Below are positions 22,792 to 33,641 of a DNA stretch of 64,000 nt, piece by piece. The DNA is from Anisodus tanguticus (Eukaryota; Streptophyta; Magnoliopsida; Solanales; Solanaceae), in the NCBI GenBank assembly GCA_034509755.1, contig CM067557.1, positions 40,234,001 to 40,298,000 of the forward strand, in the 5' to 3' direction. Positions within the stretch are counted from its first letter, which is position 1; each line of letters opens with the position of its first letter. The notes beneath the pieces are model-generated. The model ran no database searches. It was not told the DNA's origin and saw nothing but the letters and a program-made list of their open reading frames with translations. A program made the position numbers and the translations under genes.

Positions 22792-23074
22792 TGTTGAGAT
22801 GCTTTCCGGTGAAGGCTTCATTATTTTCATTAATTGAAATGCTATATATACAAGTTACATATTTCCATAATAGGAGAATCATATTCCTATTCTATTGCTA
22901 AAACTTTATTCTATACATTTATGGTAATACACTACTAATTATATTACAACATTACCTAAACTAGGATACTAAATATTTATCATAAATTACTTGGTACAAA
23001 TCAGTCCAAAATCGAGAGCAGTCCCGTGACCAATATACACAATATACACATGTATATTGTGTGTATATTTAACA
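22792..23074 (-). repeat. 3' LTR of truncated minus-strand copia
   Basis: The block shares ATTATTTTCATTAAT, ATATACAAGTTACA and a TGTGTATATTTAACA end with the LTRs at 29630-29931 and 33642-33954. The lower boundary is estimated because no partner LTR survives. Confidence 0.65.
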
Positions 23075-24480
23075 CACCCCCGCAGTCATAGCGGGCGGTC
23101 TTCGAACGCTGAGACTGTCCCTAAAATCTTCAAAAAGGATCGAGGGAAGACCCTTTTGTAAAGATGTCTGCAATTTGATATCTTGACGGGACATGACAGA
23201 CGCGTACCTAACCCTGAGTAACCTTTTCACGGACAAAGTGAATGTCCATCTCGATATGCTTAGTGCGTTGGTGTTGAACCGGATTACATGAAAGGTATAT
23301 GGCACTAATATTATCGCAATATACTAAGGTTGCCTTCTGAATGGGACAATGAAGCTCCAAAATCAAATTACATAACCAATATGATTCTGAGACCACATTA
23401 GCTACCCCTAGATATTCAGCCTCGGCACTTGAGCGGGATAGAGTCGACTGACGTTTTGCCGACCAGTTGACCAAGTTGTTGCCAAGGAACATACAATAAC
23501 CCGACGTAGACCGTCTGGTGTCGGAACAACCACCCCAATCAGCATCCGTATATGAGACAAGTGTGGACGTCGATGATGGATACAAATGCAAACCATAGTC
23601 AAGTGTACCTTGAATATACTGAATTATGCGTTTGAGCGCATTCATGTGCTCAATTCTGGGATCATGCATGAACAAACACACCTGCTGAACAACATATGTA
23701 ATATCCGATCTCGTAAAGATAAGATACTGAAGGGCCCCTGCAAGACTGCGATAGCGGGTTGGATCCTCGTAGGGTGCGCCGGCCGCGACACTGAGCTTGG
23801 GCTTCGTATCAACTGGAGTGAAAGTGGACTTACAAGATGACATCCCGGCCCTCTCGATGATCTTAGCTGCATACTTTCGTTGAGACAAAAACAATCCATC
23901 TGAATGGCGATTGACGACAATCCCCAAAAAGTAACTCAAGGGCCCTAAGTCTTTCATAGCAAATTCAGAGATGAGCATGGTCATGATATACTGGCGTAAG
24001 GTATCGGAAGAGGCAATCGAAATGATATCATCCACATACAACAGAATGTAGGCCAAGGACGAACCACGACGGTACATGAACAAGGAATTATCTGACCGGC
24101 TGTAAGTGAACCCAATAGTCGAAACATAGTCAGCAAACCTCATGCCCGTGGAGACTGCTTAAGCCCATATAAGGACTTCTTCAACAAACAGACATGGTGA
24201 GGATGGCTAGGATCCCTGAATCCCAACGGCTGATGCATATAGACTGTTTTCTTGAGATCTCCATGTAGAAAATCATTCTTGACATCCAACTGATGAATAG
24301 ACCATGCCTTCGAAAGAGCCAAGCTAAGCACAGTGCGAATGGTAGCCGGCTTGACCACCAGACTAAACGTCTCCCCACAATCAATACCAACCTGCTGAGT
24401 CTTACCATCACCCACAAGACGCGCCTTATGTCGGGCAAATAACCATCTGAGTTTTACTTATGAGCAAAAATCCACATAGA
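23069..24480 (-). pseudogene. Copia RT and RNase H (broken)
   Basis: The main frame (23208-24143 on the minus strand) carries YVDD at about 24024-24038, then LGPLSYFLGIVV, YTDADWGGCSDTRRSTSGYC and STLSRSSAEAEYLGVAN. RNase H ends with HQRTKHIEMDIHFVREKV. A frameshift near 24142 separates the upstream RT part (VKPATIRTVLSLALSKAW, SLYGLKQSP), and another near 24440 separates the RT start. About 310 consecutive residues remain open, making this one of the better-preserved pol tracts in the window. Confidence 0.85.
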
Positions 24481-24653
24481 CCTGATAATATTAATACCAG
24501 ATGGACGGGGCACCAACTCCCATGTCTTATTATCAATAAGAGCATTATATTCATCAGTCATAGCAATTTTCCAATTCGGGTCGTTTAAAGCAGACACTTG
24601 ATTACGGGGCAAGGGGGATTTAGAGACATTCGAATGTAAATTAAAATGTCTTT

Positions 24654-25240
24654 TTAGTGTAAAAACACCCCGTTGACTACGAGTGACCGGTCTATGACTC
24701 GAGGAAGAATTGAGTGAATTTTGAGAATTTGCTGGGCTCGGGTAGGAGATCGGCCGAGGCGAGCGGTGGGCTGCCGCCCAACTCGAGGTAGTAACAGTGG
24801 CCGAAACAGGAGCTGGACCAGTTTCAGTATTGGGCTAGACTGGCCCAATTGCTTTGAAACCGGCCCAAAAAAAAGTGGGCGAGAGAGGGTTGTGACGAGC
24901 CGGGGACCCGGCGGGCGGTGGGCCGCCGGAGAATTCTGGGTGCGGGAGATGTCCGAAAAATGCTGAATAATATACGGAGATATTTGTTCATCCAAAAAAT
25001 TATACGAACTAGGCACGGGAGTATGATTTTTAGCAAACGGAAATTGGGATTCATCAAAAATGACATGGCGATTAATGATGATTTTATTTGAGGATAAATC
25101 AAAGCATTTGTAGCCACGATGATTTGATGGAAAACCCAAAAACACACACAGAGTCGATCGGGCCTGAAGTTTGTTAATTGTGGTGGACGGGAATAACGGA
25201 TAACACAAACACCCAAAAACCCGAAGATATGAATATGAAG
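24654..25240 (-). pseudogene. Copia integrase C-terminus and linker (partial)
   Basis: The minus-strand frame begins SYSYLRVFGCLCYPLFPS and continues with a Gly-Phe-Pro-x-x-His-x-Gly-Tyr-Lys-Cys motif and NRHVIFDESQFPF. This is the conserved end of copia integrase that leads into the Pro/Ser-rich linker before RT. The protein signature stops at about 25240. Confidence 0.8.
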
Positions 25241-25399
25241 CCGCAACAGCGGGCTGCCCCACATTGCCCGTACCCACAACTCAGTGGGCCTGACCTCCTC
25301 CCGCTTCTAGACAGCCCGGGGTTCTTGGGTCTCGTCCGCAACAAGCTTTTAAAGCCCATGCACCATCTTCTGCAGGTTATGCCCCCACGGATATTGAAC

Positions 25400-27550
25400 A
25401 TGTCATGACCAATATGAATCTAAGTGTTCCCGATGATTCGTGGTACATGGACACGGATGCAACGTCACACATGACGACACCTTAAGGTAATCTCTCATCT
25501 TATTTTAATATGAGTAGTACTAAAAATATTATTGTTGGCAGTGGGCAGGATATTCTAATTCGTGGTATTGGCCAATTAAATCTCCCCCCTAACCCACCTT
25601 TACATTTGAAAAATGACCTACATGCACCCAAACTAATTAAAACTTGATATATGTACGTCGTTTTACAACTGACAACAATGTTTCTGTTAATTTTGATCTA
25701 TTTGGATTTTCTGTGAAGGATTTTCAGACAGGGATGCCACTAATGAGATGTAATAGCATTGGTGATTTGTATCCCATCACCGCCACTACCAACAACCAAT
25801 TCATCAATCCATTAACATTTGCAGCTATTTCTCCCATTTTATGGCATAATCGGTTGGGACACCCGGGAGCACCGATGTTCAATTTTCTTAGAAATAATTA
25901 ATATCGTTGATAGTAACAAACTCATGGACTCTCATGTTTGACAAGCTTGTGTTTTTGAGAAGCATGTTAAACTTCTTTTTACGTTATCTTCTTCTAATAC
26001 TCTTATGCCATTTGATCCCATGCATAGTTATTTGTGGACATCACCACTACCAAAAAATCCCAAAGAAGCCCTATCAGACCCGAATTGAAAAGCTACCATG
26101 TTAGACGAAATTGATGCTCTTATTAAAAATAAAATGTGGGAATTAGTTCCCCGTCCATCTAATGTGAACATCATACGTTCTACGTGGGTTTTCTGTCATA
26201 AAAAAAATTTTGACAGCTCTTTTGCGAGACACAAAGCTCATCTTGTTGGTGATGGCAGGTCACAGTAGGTTGGCGTGGATTGCGGTGAAACATTCAGTCC
26301 AGTAGTTAAACCAACAACTATTAGGACTGTTCTTAGTCTGGCTCTATCCAAATCATGGTCCATTCATTAGCTGGACGTCAAGAATATTTTTTTACATGGT
26401 CACACACAGGAAACAATTTACATGCACCAATCTTTGGGCTTCCGAGATCCTACTAATCCGGATTATATTTGCTTGTTGAAAAAATCATTATATGAATTGA
26501 AACAAGCCCCCAAGATGTGGTATAATAGGTTTGCAGGGTTCGTATCCACACCGGGGTTATCACACAACAAGTATGATCAGTCTTTATTTATTTACAAGAA
26601 GGGAAATGACATGTCATATATTCTTCTCTATGTGGATGACATCATTCTCACATCGGCATCTGAGTCACTTCGTTAGTCTATTATAACCTTCTTTGTTTTA
26701 GAATTTGCTATGAAGAATTGGGCCCTTAAACTATTTTTTTGCCATTGCTGTAACTCAATATACAAGGGGTCTATTTCTCTGTCAAAAGAAATGTGCCGAG
26801 GAGATCATTGACAAAGTCGGCATGTCCTCGTGCAAACCGTCACATACGTCGGTTTATACAAAGGCGAAACTGAGTAACTGTACAAGCACTCCATAAGGTG
26901 ACCCACCATATTATTGCAGCTTAGTAGAGGCATTGCAATATCGTACCTTCACGAGACATGATATCTCCTATGCAGTTCAACAGGTTTGTTTACATATGCA
27001 TGATCCGAAAGAAGAGCATATGAGGGCTCTTAAACGAATTCTGTGGTATGTTAAGGATACTCTTGATTTTGAGTTGCATCTGTATAAGTCCACTATTTCT
27101 AGACTTACATCCTATACAGATGCTAATTAGGGTGGCTGCTCAGACACACGACGTTCCACCTCTGGTTATTGTGTATTTTTAGGAGACAACCTCATTTCAC
27201 GATCGTCGAAACGTCAGCCAACATTGTCTCGGTCGAGTGCTGAAGAAGAATACCGAGGGGTATCTAATATGGTCTCTGAATCATGTTGGCTCCGTAATCT
27301 TCTTTTAGAACTTCATTGTCCAATCGAAAAGGCAATCGTAGTTTATTGTGATAATGTGACTGCAATATACTTATCAGGTAACCCTGTCCAGCATCAACGC
27401 ACAAAACACATAGAAATAGATATCTTGTTTTTCCGTGAAAAGGTTGCACGTGGATAAGTCTAATTTCTCCATGTACCGTCCCATTATCAGATTGCAGATA
27501 TTTTTCACGAAAGGTCTTCCGCGCGTACTGTTTGATGATTTTAAGGACAA
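25400..27550 (+). pseudogene. Copia pol remnant without integrase core
   Basis: RT includes SLYELKQAPKMWYNRF (about 26490) and YILLYVDDIILTSASES (about 26617-26668). RNase H includes YTDAN followed by a stop where DADWGG is expected (about 27115-27130), then MSRSSAEEEYRGVSN and HQRTKHIEIDI. The protease active-site stretch reads DTDATSH where DTGATSH is usual. Stops occur at several points, including 26676 and 27130. Confidence 0.8.
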
Positions 27551-27591
27551 TCTCAGCATATGAGAACCTCCCGCTAAGACTGCGGATAGCA

Positions 27592-27842
27592 TGGGAATGT
27601 TCCATAATTATCTTCATCATATCCAAATTATCTCCATCATATCAATGTAATTAGGATGATTAGCATATTCGTAGCCTAGATTGATCTTCATCACATCCAA
27701 ATTATCTCCATCATATCAATGTAATTAGGATTATTATCATATTCTTAGCCTAGATTGATTTATGTATATTTGTATATATATATATTGTAATATTGGAATG
27801 AAATGAGACATGGAATTAACTTCATTCATTTTAATTTTAACA
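27592..27842 (+). repeat. Probable 3' LTR of plus-strand copia fragment
   Basis: The sequence starts TGGGAATGTTCC just after the RNase H tail and ends near TTTTAATTTTAACA. There is no partner LTR, so both boundaries are estimates. It contains a 74-base tandem duplication. Confidence 0.5.
27611..27758 (+). repeat. 74-base tandem duplication inside the LTR
   Basis: Two adjacent copies (27611-27684 and 27685-27758) of a unit beginning TCTTCATCA(T/C)ATCCAAATTA and ending AGCCTAGATTGA, with about four differences. Confidence 0.85.
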
Positions 27843-27844
27843 TA

Positions 27845-28488
27845 TTGAATTAATTTAGCTCAAATTAGCTTTAAAGATTAGTTAGATTGACTTTCGAGAA
27901 GGGAAATGGGACAAGTAAAAGTGGACAGCGGGAGTATATAACATTGAATATTCCAAAAAAGGTCAAGAATTTTACCTTAATTAGGAACTCAGTCTCAATT
28001 ATCCTAAATTGTTTCCTTGAGGAAGAGCTTATGTATTACTCTCAAAGACAAAAAGTCAAAAGCAGATAGAAAACGAAGTCAAAGCTATAAATTTGTGTTG
28101 TTGTTTGACTTTGTTATAATTACTAGCAACACCAAAAATAAAGACAACTTCACTTTCGCTTTGTTTGGTTTGACAAATACTTGAAATGTATAGTAGTACT
28201 ATCAAATATTGAAAAAAGCAGTTGAACAAACATAATATTTTCCCTCTCATCTCATACATAACATTTCACTGACAGTACCTACCCTCCCACACCCCTTGAA
28301 TGAACCCTTTCAACTCCCAACAATTTCACATTACCCACTCCACCTACAACTACTTCAATTCCATTTAAACAAACAAACACCCCCTTCCTAATCCTCTTAC
28401 AAAAAACCCTACAAATACCCTCCAAAATTACAACATTTTCAAGAATTGCAAGAACAAACATCATTAACACTACTTTCTAGCCATCATC
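27845..28488. other. Intergenic DNA and putative promoter of the LysM gene
   Basis: No coding sequence. The 200 bases before 28489 are C- and A-rich on the plus strand, as in many plant 5' leaders. I found no convincing TATA box. Confidence 0.4.
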
Positions 28489-28797
28489 ATGTCTAGTGTT
28501 CATTCATCGACAGTATTAGCGGAGACGATTTCATGGTATTGTGCATTGTTCTTGGCAATGATGTTGGTGTTGAGCTGTTGTGAGTCCAGTGAGAGTGATC
28601 ATCAATTCATAGTGCAAATGCAGAATAAGAAGATGACATGTGATGAGATATATGTGGTGAGAGAAGGTGAAACATTGCATACAATAAGTGAGAAATGTGG
28701 AGATCCTTTTATTGTTGAAGAAAATCCACATATTCATGATCCTGATGATGTTTTCCCTGGCTTAGTTATCAAGATTACACCTTTCAAAAATATGTAA
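28489..28797 (+). CDS. Small LysM-domain protein
   Basis: The product is 102 residues in one exon. Residues 15-31 (SWYCALFLAMMLVLSCC) are a hydrophobic segment that could be a signal peptide or membrane anchor. A single LysM domain covers about residues 54-98: YVVREGETLHTISEKCGDP at its start, ENPHIHDPDDVFPGLVIKI at its end. LysM modules bind N-acetylglucosamine polymers such as chitin or peptidoglycan. Very small plant proteins with one C-terminal LysM after a hydrophobic segment form a known, mostly uncharacterised group. There is no kinase domain, so it is not a LysM receptor kinase. The start is the first ATG of the frame and gives the expected N-terminal hydrophobic segment. Confidence 0.9.
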   Translation: MSSVHSSTVLAETISWYCALFLAMMLVLSCCESSESDHQFIVQMQNKKMTCDEIYVVREGETLHTISEKCGDPFIVEENPHIHDPDDVFPGLVIKITPFKNM

Positions 28798-28800
28798 AAA

Positions 28801-29624
28801 AAAAGAAGTTGTAACTTTTGTTTGTTACTATTTCTTGAAGTTGCTTAATATATTGTGCATGAGCTCTCTGTAATATTATTCCTTTTTGTTGAGTTTACAA
28901 GAAATTAAATTTTACTCTGAGAGGTTCAATGGCATGAACCTTAAGTTCTTTTATGGTGCATGTCCTTAGTGAAGAAATTACATACTACCTCCTTCACGTG
29001 GCAACATTTCGTTTTTATTTTGTTTTACAAATTTAGAAATGATTTAACTTAAGTTTTTCATTTTACCTTACATAAGAAATTTTTATAGTCACATGACACA
29101 CATGTTATGGAATGTTTAAGACCAAAACACACAAACGTTATGATATGTTTGTGTTCATGAGTTTCAAGTTTTTTTTTTTATTTCTTAACTTTCTTGTTTA
29201 TTCAAATTTTTCCACATAAATTGAAACCAGAGGAGTATCTTGCCGTACTTCTCCATGCGCATACTCTCCTTTTCATTATTATTCTAGTTTCTTCCATTTT
29301 GTTTTGGAGGGAAGGGTATGTTTAAACGGGTCTTAGAACAAAGGGATGAGGGAAATTAGGATACCTAAATTTCATCAATTTAATTTTAGTCATTTCATAT
29401 AGTAATATATATATATATATATATATAAACATAACTTTTTTAAGACAGGATATTGAGACGAAGGTATTTACGATGGTACGACAATTTAGTCAGGCCAGTT
29501 TGTTTTTTGAGGAGGAGCAGGAAGTACAATGATCCTCTTTTCAGTATGTTACTTACTTTCATAGATCTGCAATTAACTCTCAAGCAGCAGCGAATAAGTA
29601 ACGAACAACTAATTAAACGTATTG
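28801..29624. other. 3' flank of the LysM gene and intergenic DNA
   Basis: No gene recognised. It includes an AT microsatellite at about 29404-29428. Bases 29625-29629 (AAAAT) are the left target-site duplication of the next copia. Confidence 0.4.
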
Positions 29625-29629
29625 AAAAT

Positions 29630-29931
29630 TGAAAGAAATAATCCTTTGATTATTCTCATTAATGAGTTTATATAAAAGTTACAATTTACCATAATATAAA
29701 ACATATTCCTATTCTAAATCCAAAACGTTATTCTAGTAGTACAAGACTCCTATCACTATAGTAAGTGTACAAGACCAAGTAAGGTAATACTTACACTAAA
29801 ATATTACAACAACTATGTACCAAATCTGCCCAATTACCGTGGGCAGTTTATACAAAACCGAGACATCAATATTCATAAATATACACATAATATACATGTG
29901 TATCTCGTGTATATTATGTGTATAATTAACA
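29630..29931 (-). repeat. 3' LTR of integrase-less copia
   Basis: 302 bases, direct repeat of 33642-33954. It lacks about 17 bases (ACGAGAGTTGGGC core) found in the other LTR and has about 10 extra bases near its TAATTAACA end. Confidence 0.9.
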
Positions 29932-31420
29932 CACACCCGCAGTCATAGCGCGCGGTCTTCGTACGCTGAGACTGTCCCTAAAATCTTCAAAAAGAACCGA
30001 GGGAAGACCCTTAGTGAAGATGTCTGCAATTTGATACCGGGAAGGGACATGACAGACGCGTACTTGCCCACGAGCTACCTTTTCTCGAACAAAGTGAATG
30101 TCCATCTCGATATGTTTAGTGCGCTGGTGCTTAACAGGGTTACCGGAAAGGTAGATGGCACTAACATTATCACAATACACCAAAGTAGCTTTCTGAATAG
30201 GACAATGAAGCTCTAAAAGTATATTCCGTAACCAACATGACTTAGAGACCACATTGGCTATCCCTCGATACTCGGCCTCTGCACTAGATCGTGATAACAT
30301 TGACTGATGCTTAGCAGACCAGGAGACCAAGTTATTACCAAGAAACATACAATAGCCAAACGTAAATTGTCTAGTGTCTGGACAACCACCCCAATCAGCA
30401 TATGTGTACGAGACAAGTGTAGACGTCGACGAAAGATAAAAATGCAAGCCATAATCAAGTGTCCCCTGGATGTATCGAATAATGCGTTTGAGCGCATTCA
30501 TGTGTTCAATCCTGGGGTCATGCATAAACAAACACACATGTTATACGACATACGTAATATCAGGTCTCGTGAACGTAAGATACTGAAGGCCCCCTGCAAG
30601 ACTGCGATAGCGGGTCAGATCCTCATAAGGTGAGCCAGTCGCAATACCCAACTTGGGTTTAGTATCAATCGGAGTAGAAATAGACTTACAGGATGACATC
30701 TCAGCCCACTCAATGATCTCAACTACATACTTCCTCTGTGACAAGAACAACCCACCTGCGTGACGAGTAACAACAATCCCCAAAAAATAACTCAAAGGCT
30801 TAAGTCTTTCATAGCAAACTCAGAACTGAGTATGGTCATGATAAACTGGCGTAACGCATCGAAGAGGCAGTCAATATAATATCATCCACATATAACAGTT
30901 TATAAGTCGAGGAAGAACCACGACGATATATGAACAATGAATTATCAGACCTGCTGTGATTGAACCCAATAGTCAAAACATAGTCTACAAACCTTTTATA
31001 CCAAGCCCGTGGGGAATGCTTAAGCCCATACAAGGACTTCTTCAACAAACAGACATGATTGAGGATAATTGGGATCCCGAAACCCCAATGGCTGATGCAT
31101 ATAGACTGTCTCCTTGAGATCACCATGTAAGAAAGCATTCTTCACATCTAACTGATGGATGGGCCATGCTTTCGAAAGAGCCAAGCTGAACACAATGCGA
31201 ATGGTAGCCGGCTTGACCACTGGACTAAACGTCTCACCACAATCCACACCAACCTGTTGAGTCTTACCATCACCTACAAGACGAGCCTTATGCCTCGCAA
31301 AAGAACTGTCAGAATTATCCTTATGAGCAAAAATCTACATAGACCAAATTATATTAACACCATATGGACGGGGCACCAACTCCCACGTCTTATTATCAAT
31401 AAGAGCATTATATTCGCCGG
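29926..31420 (-). pseudogene. Copia RT and RNase H (few breaks)
   Basis: RNase H is one 203-residue frame (29926-30537) ending with VRVCHVPSRYQIADIFTKGL, typical of copia C-termini. Its first catalytic block reads YTYADWGG where YTDADWGG is usual. RT is spread over three frames (30541-30795, 30836-31138, 31020-31247), with YVDD at about 30879-30893 and SLYGLKHSPRAWYKRF. The breaks are few and look like recent single-base changes. RT copies the element RNA, and RNase H degrades the RNA strand. Confidence 0.85.
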
Positions 31421-31816
31421 TCATAGCAATTTTCCTATTAGGGTCATTTAATACAGATACAGGGTTATGGGGTAGGGGTGATTTAAGAACATTAGAATTT
31501 AAATTGAAATGTCTTTTTGGTTTAAAAATACCCCGTTGACTATGAGTGACCGGTCTATGACTCGGGGGAGAATTATGTGGATTTTGGGAATTAGCGGGAC
31601 ACGTGACGGACCGGCCAACAAGCAGTGGGCCCGCTGGCCCAACATTAGAAATTGGTGCCTGAACTGGATTTCTGGGGCTGGCTAAGGCCCAACTGGGCGA
31701 GATTGCCCAACCGGGCGAGATTGGGCCGGACACGTGAAAAATTGGGCCTCGACTGGGCAGTGGCCCAATTCCCGTATCCAGTGCCTGGTTGTGACGAGGG
31801 GACAACGGGCCACTGG
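31335..31816 (-). pseudogene. Copia pre-RT linker and RT start
   Basis: The frame at 31335-31805 is Pro/Ser/Gly-rich and ends in MTGEYNALIDNKTWELVPRP, the conserved start of copia RT. It is continuous with the post-integrase linker of the related copy at 24.65-25.24 kb but has no integrase before it. Upstream it runs into the hAT insertion. Confidence 0.75.
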
Positions 31817-31824
31817 CAGTTGGC
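31817..31824. repeat. hAT target-site duplication (left)
   Basis: CAGTTGGC, matching CAGCTGGC (32663-32670) at seven of eight positions. Confidence 0.7.
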
Positions 31825-32662
31825 TAGGGGTGGACAAAAAATCTGGAGAATCGAAAAAATCGAACCGAACCGGCTGTTTGATTATGTTTTTATTCGTTTA
31901 AAAAAAAACCGATTTATTGAAAAACCAAACCGAATCAGGATTTAATGATTCGGTTCGGTTTTTAAATTTTGGATACGAACCGAACCGAAAAACTGAATTA
32001 AATATGTAATTAGTCTTAATTTTTATTTTAGACTACTACTATCTCTTGAATCATAGCCATTGAAGTCAATCTATGAAGCTTTTATGGAAGTCGAATACGG
32101 CATGAACTTGATTAACATATCACGGAAGCATTGACATAAAATGTAGGGAGAGAAAATATTTGTAAATTGGTAAAACTTTAAATGGTCATAACTCTGCACT
32201 CGGATGTCCGTTTTACCCGATTGTTTTTTCCATTTTGCGTATTTTTTCGAGACGTGACCATCCAAACTACCACAAGGCGGTTTGGCACCACCAATTTTTA
32301 CGAACACGTCCATTTTCCCAATCAATTTGTGTTTTTCCCCAAATCGGTTTCTAATTTTCCTTTTTCTTTAGTAAACATCTCACGATATACAATACATTCC
32401 AACGTCAAAATTTCGTGGTAATGTAGGTGTGAATGCCAATTTCAGTGTTGGAAATTTATTTTTTATAAAAAACAAAAAAAAATTTGACCCGTCCCGCCCC
32501 GGCCACTAGAAAAAACCGATATAATCCAATACGTTCGGCGATATAAACCGAACATATCGATTTTTTTAAGTTGGATTCATCTTTTTTTAAAAAAACCGAT
32601 TTTTGTTCGGTTTATATTTTCCTGATACAAAACCGATTTGAACCGATATACGCCCACCCCTA
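31825..32662. mobile_element. Non-autonomous hAT element nested in copia
   Basis: The ends are TAGGGGTGGACAAAAAATC and, inverted, TAGGGGTGGGCGTATATCGG, flanked by an 8-base near-perfect duplication. The 838-base body has CGAACCGAACCGG- and CGGTTCGGTTT-type motifs near both ends (about 31860-31990 and 32515-32645) and no transposase frame. It differs in motif from the GATCCGG element at 21800 but has the same architecture. It must be younger than the host copia copy or have been carried within it. Confidence 0.85.
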
Positions 32663-32670
32663 CAGCTGGC
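32663..32670. repeat. hAT target-site duplication (right)
   Basis: CAGCTGGC, partner of 31817-31824 with one mismatch. Confidence 0.7.
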
Positions 32671-33513
32671 CCATGGCCAGTTTCCTGGTGGTCCAGCAGG
32701 CCGGGACCCCAAGCTCGTCCTCCGCCGCTGCCTCCATTACCACCACGGCCACCACCTTTATTTTTATTCTTGCGATTTTGACCTTTTTTGCTGCCACCGT
32801 TGTTATGATTTTGGCCTAAATTGTCATAAAAGGTCGGAGAACCATTGGACGTGGCCATCAAGATGGAGTTAGCGCCAGTGCCGCCTTTTTATCCAAACCA
32901 GCCTCCTCTAGTGTAAGCATAGACCTGGCTTGATAAAATTGCGGTAGAGGGTTACTTTGACGAAGTATCGAAGCAACGCCGTTATAGGTCTCATACAGGC
33001 CGACAACCATCTGTAGAATGAGACGATCATTGCTAACAGTAGCACCAACGTTGCGAAGTTGGTCCGCCAATTCCTTGAGTCGTTTGCAATAGGAGGAAAC
33101 GTTCGAAAAAACCTCCATAGTGACTTGGGAAAATTCTTGTTCAAGGGTGACAATACGGGAATGCATGTTATCCTGGAATATATCACGCAATCTATCCCAA
33201 GCAGCCATAGCCGTAGAGTTGGGTTGAATTATCGTTTGTAAGAGGTCGACGGAGATAGTGGCATAAATCCTTTGGAGAACCGTAGCATCAAGAGTAATTC
33301 ATAATTTAGGATTGTCCTCCATGGTGGGTACATCCTGCGTGCCAGTAGCCGGAGGAATTATGTGGTGGAGGACTTGATGTGCAAGTGCATGAATTTTGAA
33401 CAACTCTGCCCACATCCCATATTAGACGTTTTCCATGTCAAGAACAATAGGAAGAACACTCTTGATGTTAGAAACTGTTAGGGAAGGATGAAACATGTTC
33501 CTATCAGTCATAG
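32671..33513 (-). pseudogene. Copia gag (two or more stops)
   Basis: Read on the minus strand, gag starts MTDRNMFHPSLTVSNIKSVL (ATG at about 33513) and continues through WAELFKIHALAHQVLHHI. It then follows the frame at 32858-33208 (AAWDRLRDIFQDNM, VTLEQEFSQVTMEVFSNVSS). Stops lie near 33422 and 33300. It ends in a Lys/Gly-rich tract (KKGQNRKNKNKGGGRGGNGG) that could bind RNA. I found no CCHC knuckle. Confidence 0.8.
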
Positions 33514-33629
33514 TGAATAGAACAAGAAATTTGGACACGGAAATTTTGAAGGGAGGCCTCGGGTTTGAGGAAGAAACCTTAGAGTGGATTTTCGTTTGGG
33601 AGAGGAGTGGAAGTATTGGAGTCCTACAC

Positions 33630-33641
33630 TTCTGATACCAT
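33630..33641 (-). other. tRNA-Met primer-binding site
   Basis: TGGTATCAGAAG on the minus strand, directly after the 5' LTR. It matches the initiator tRNA-Met PBS used by many plant copia elements. Confidence 0.8.

Larger units (their letters stand above)
22792..25240 (-). mobile_element. Truncated Ty1-copia element (3' half), minus strand
   Basis: The 3' LTR lies at 22792-23074. On the minus strand it is preceded by polypurine ACTGCGGGGG. Reading leftward from 25240 there is the end of integrase, the linker, RT and RNase H. The copy stops near 25240, where it meets a plus-strand copia fragment. The gag, protease, integrase core and 5' LTR are absent. It is the same family as the element at 29630-33954, as judged from similar RT/RNase H protein and LTR sequence. 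Confidence 0.85.
25240..27842 (+). mobile_element. Truncated Ty1-copia element, plus strand, integrase core missing
   Basis: It begins within the Pro-rich gag/protease region, continues through protease (WYMDTDATSHMT at about 25440-25475) and the pre-integrase domain (LWHNRLGHPGAP near 25840-25875), and reaches FDPMHSYLWTSP near 26010-26045. It then jumps directly to the pre-RT sequence (LSDPNWKATMLDEIDALIKN). The integrase catalytic core is therefore deleted. RT and RNase H follow, broken by stops, then a 3' LTR unlike that of the neighbouring minus-strand copy. The 5' LTR and gag are lost at the head-to-head junction. Confidence 0.8.

Noticed and set aside
24721..24966. Arg/Pro-rich plus-strand frame
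   Set aside because: It is the antisense of the Pro-rich copia linker on the minus strand.
32571..32819. Plus-strand frame with a hydrophobic C-terminus
   Set aside because: It is antisense to the Gly/Lys-rich gag end and crosses the hAT boundary.
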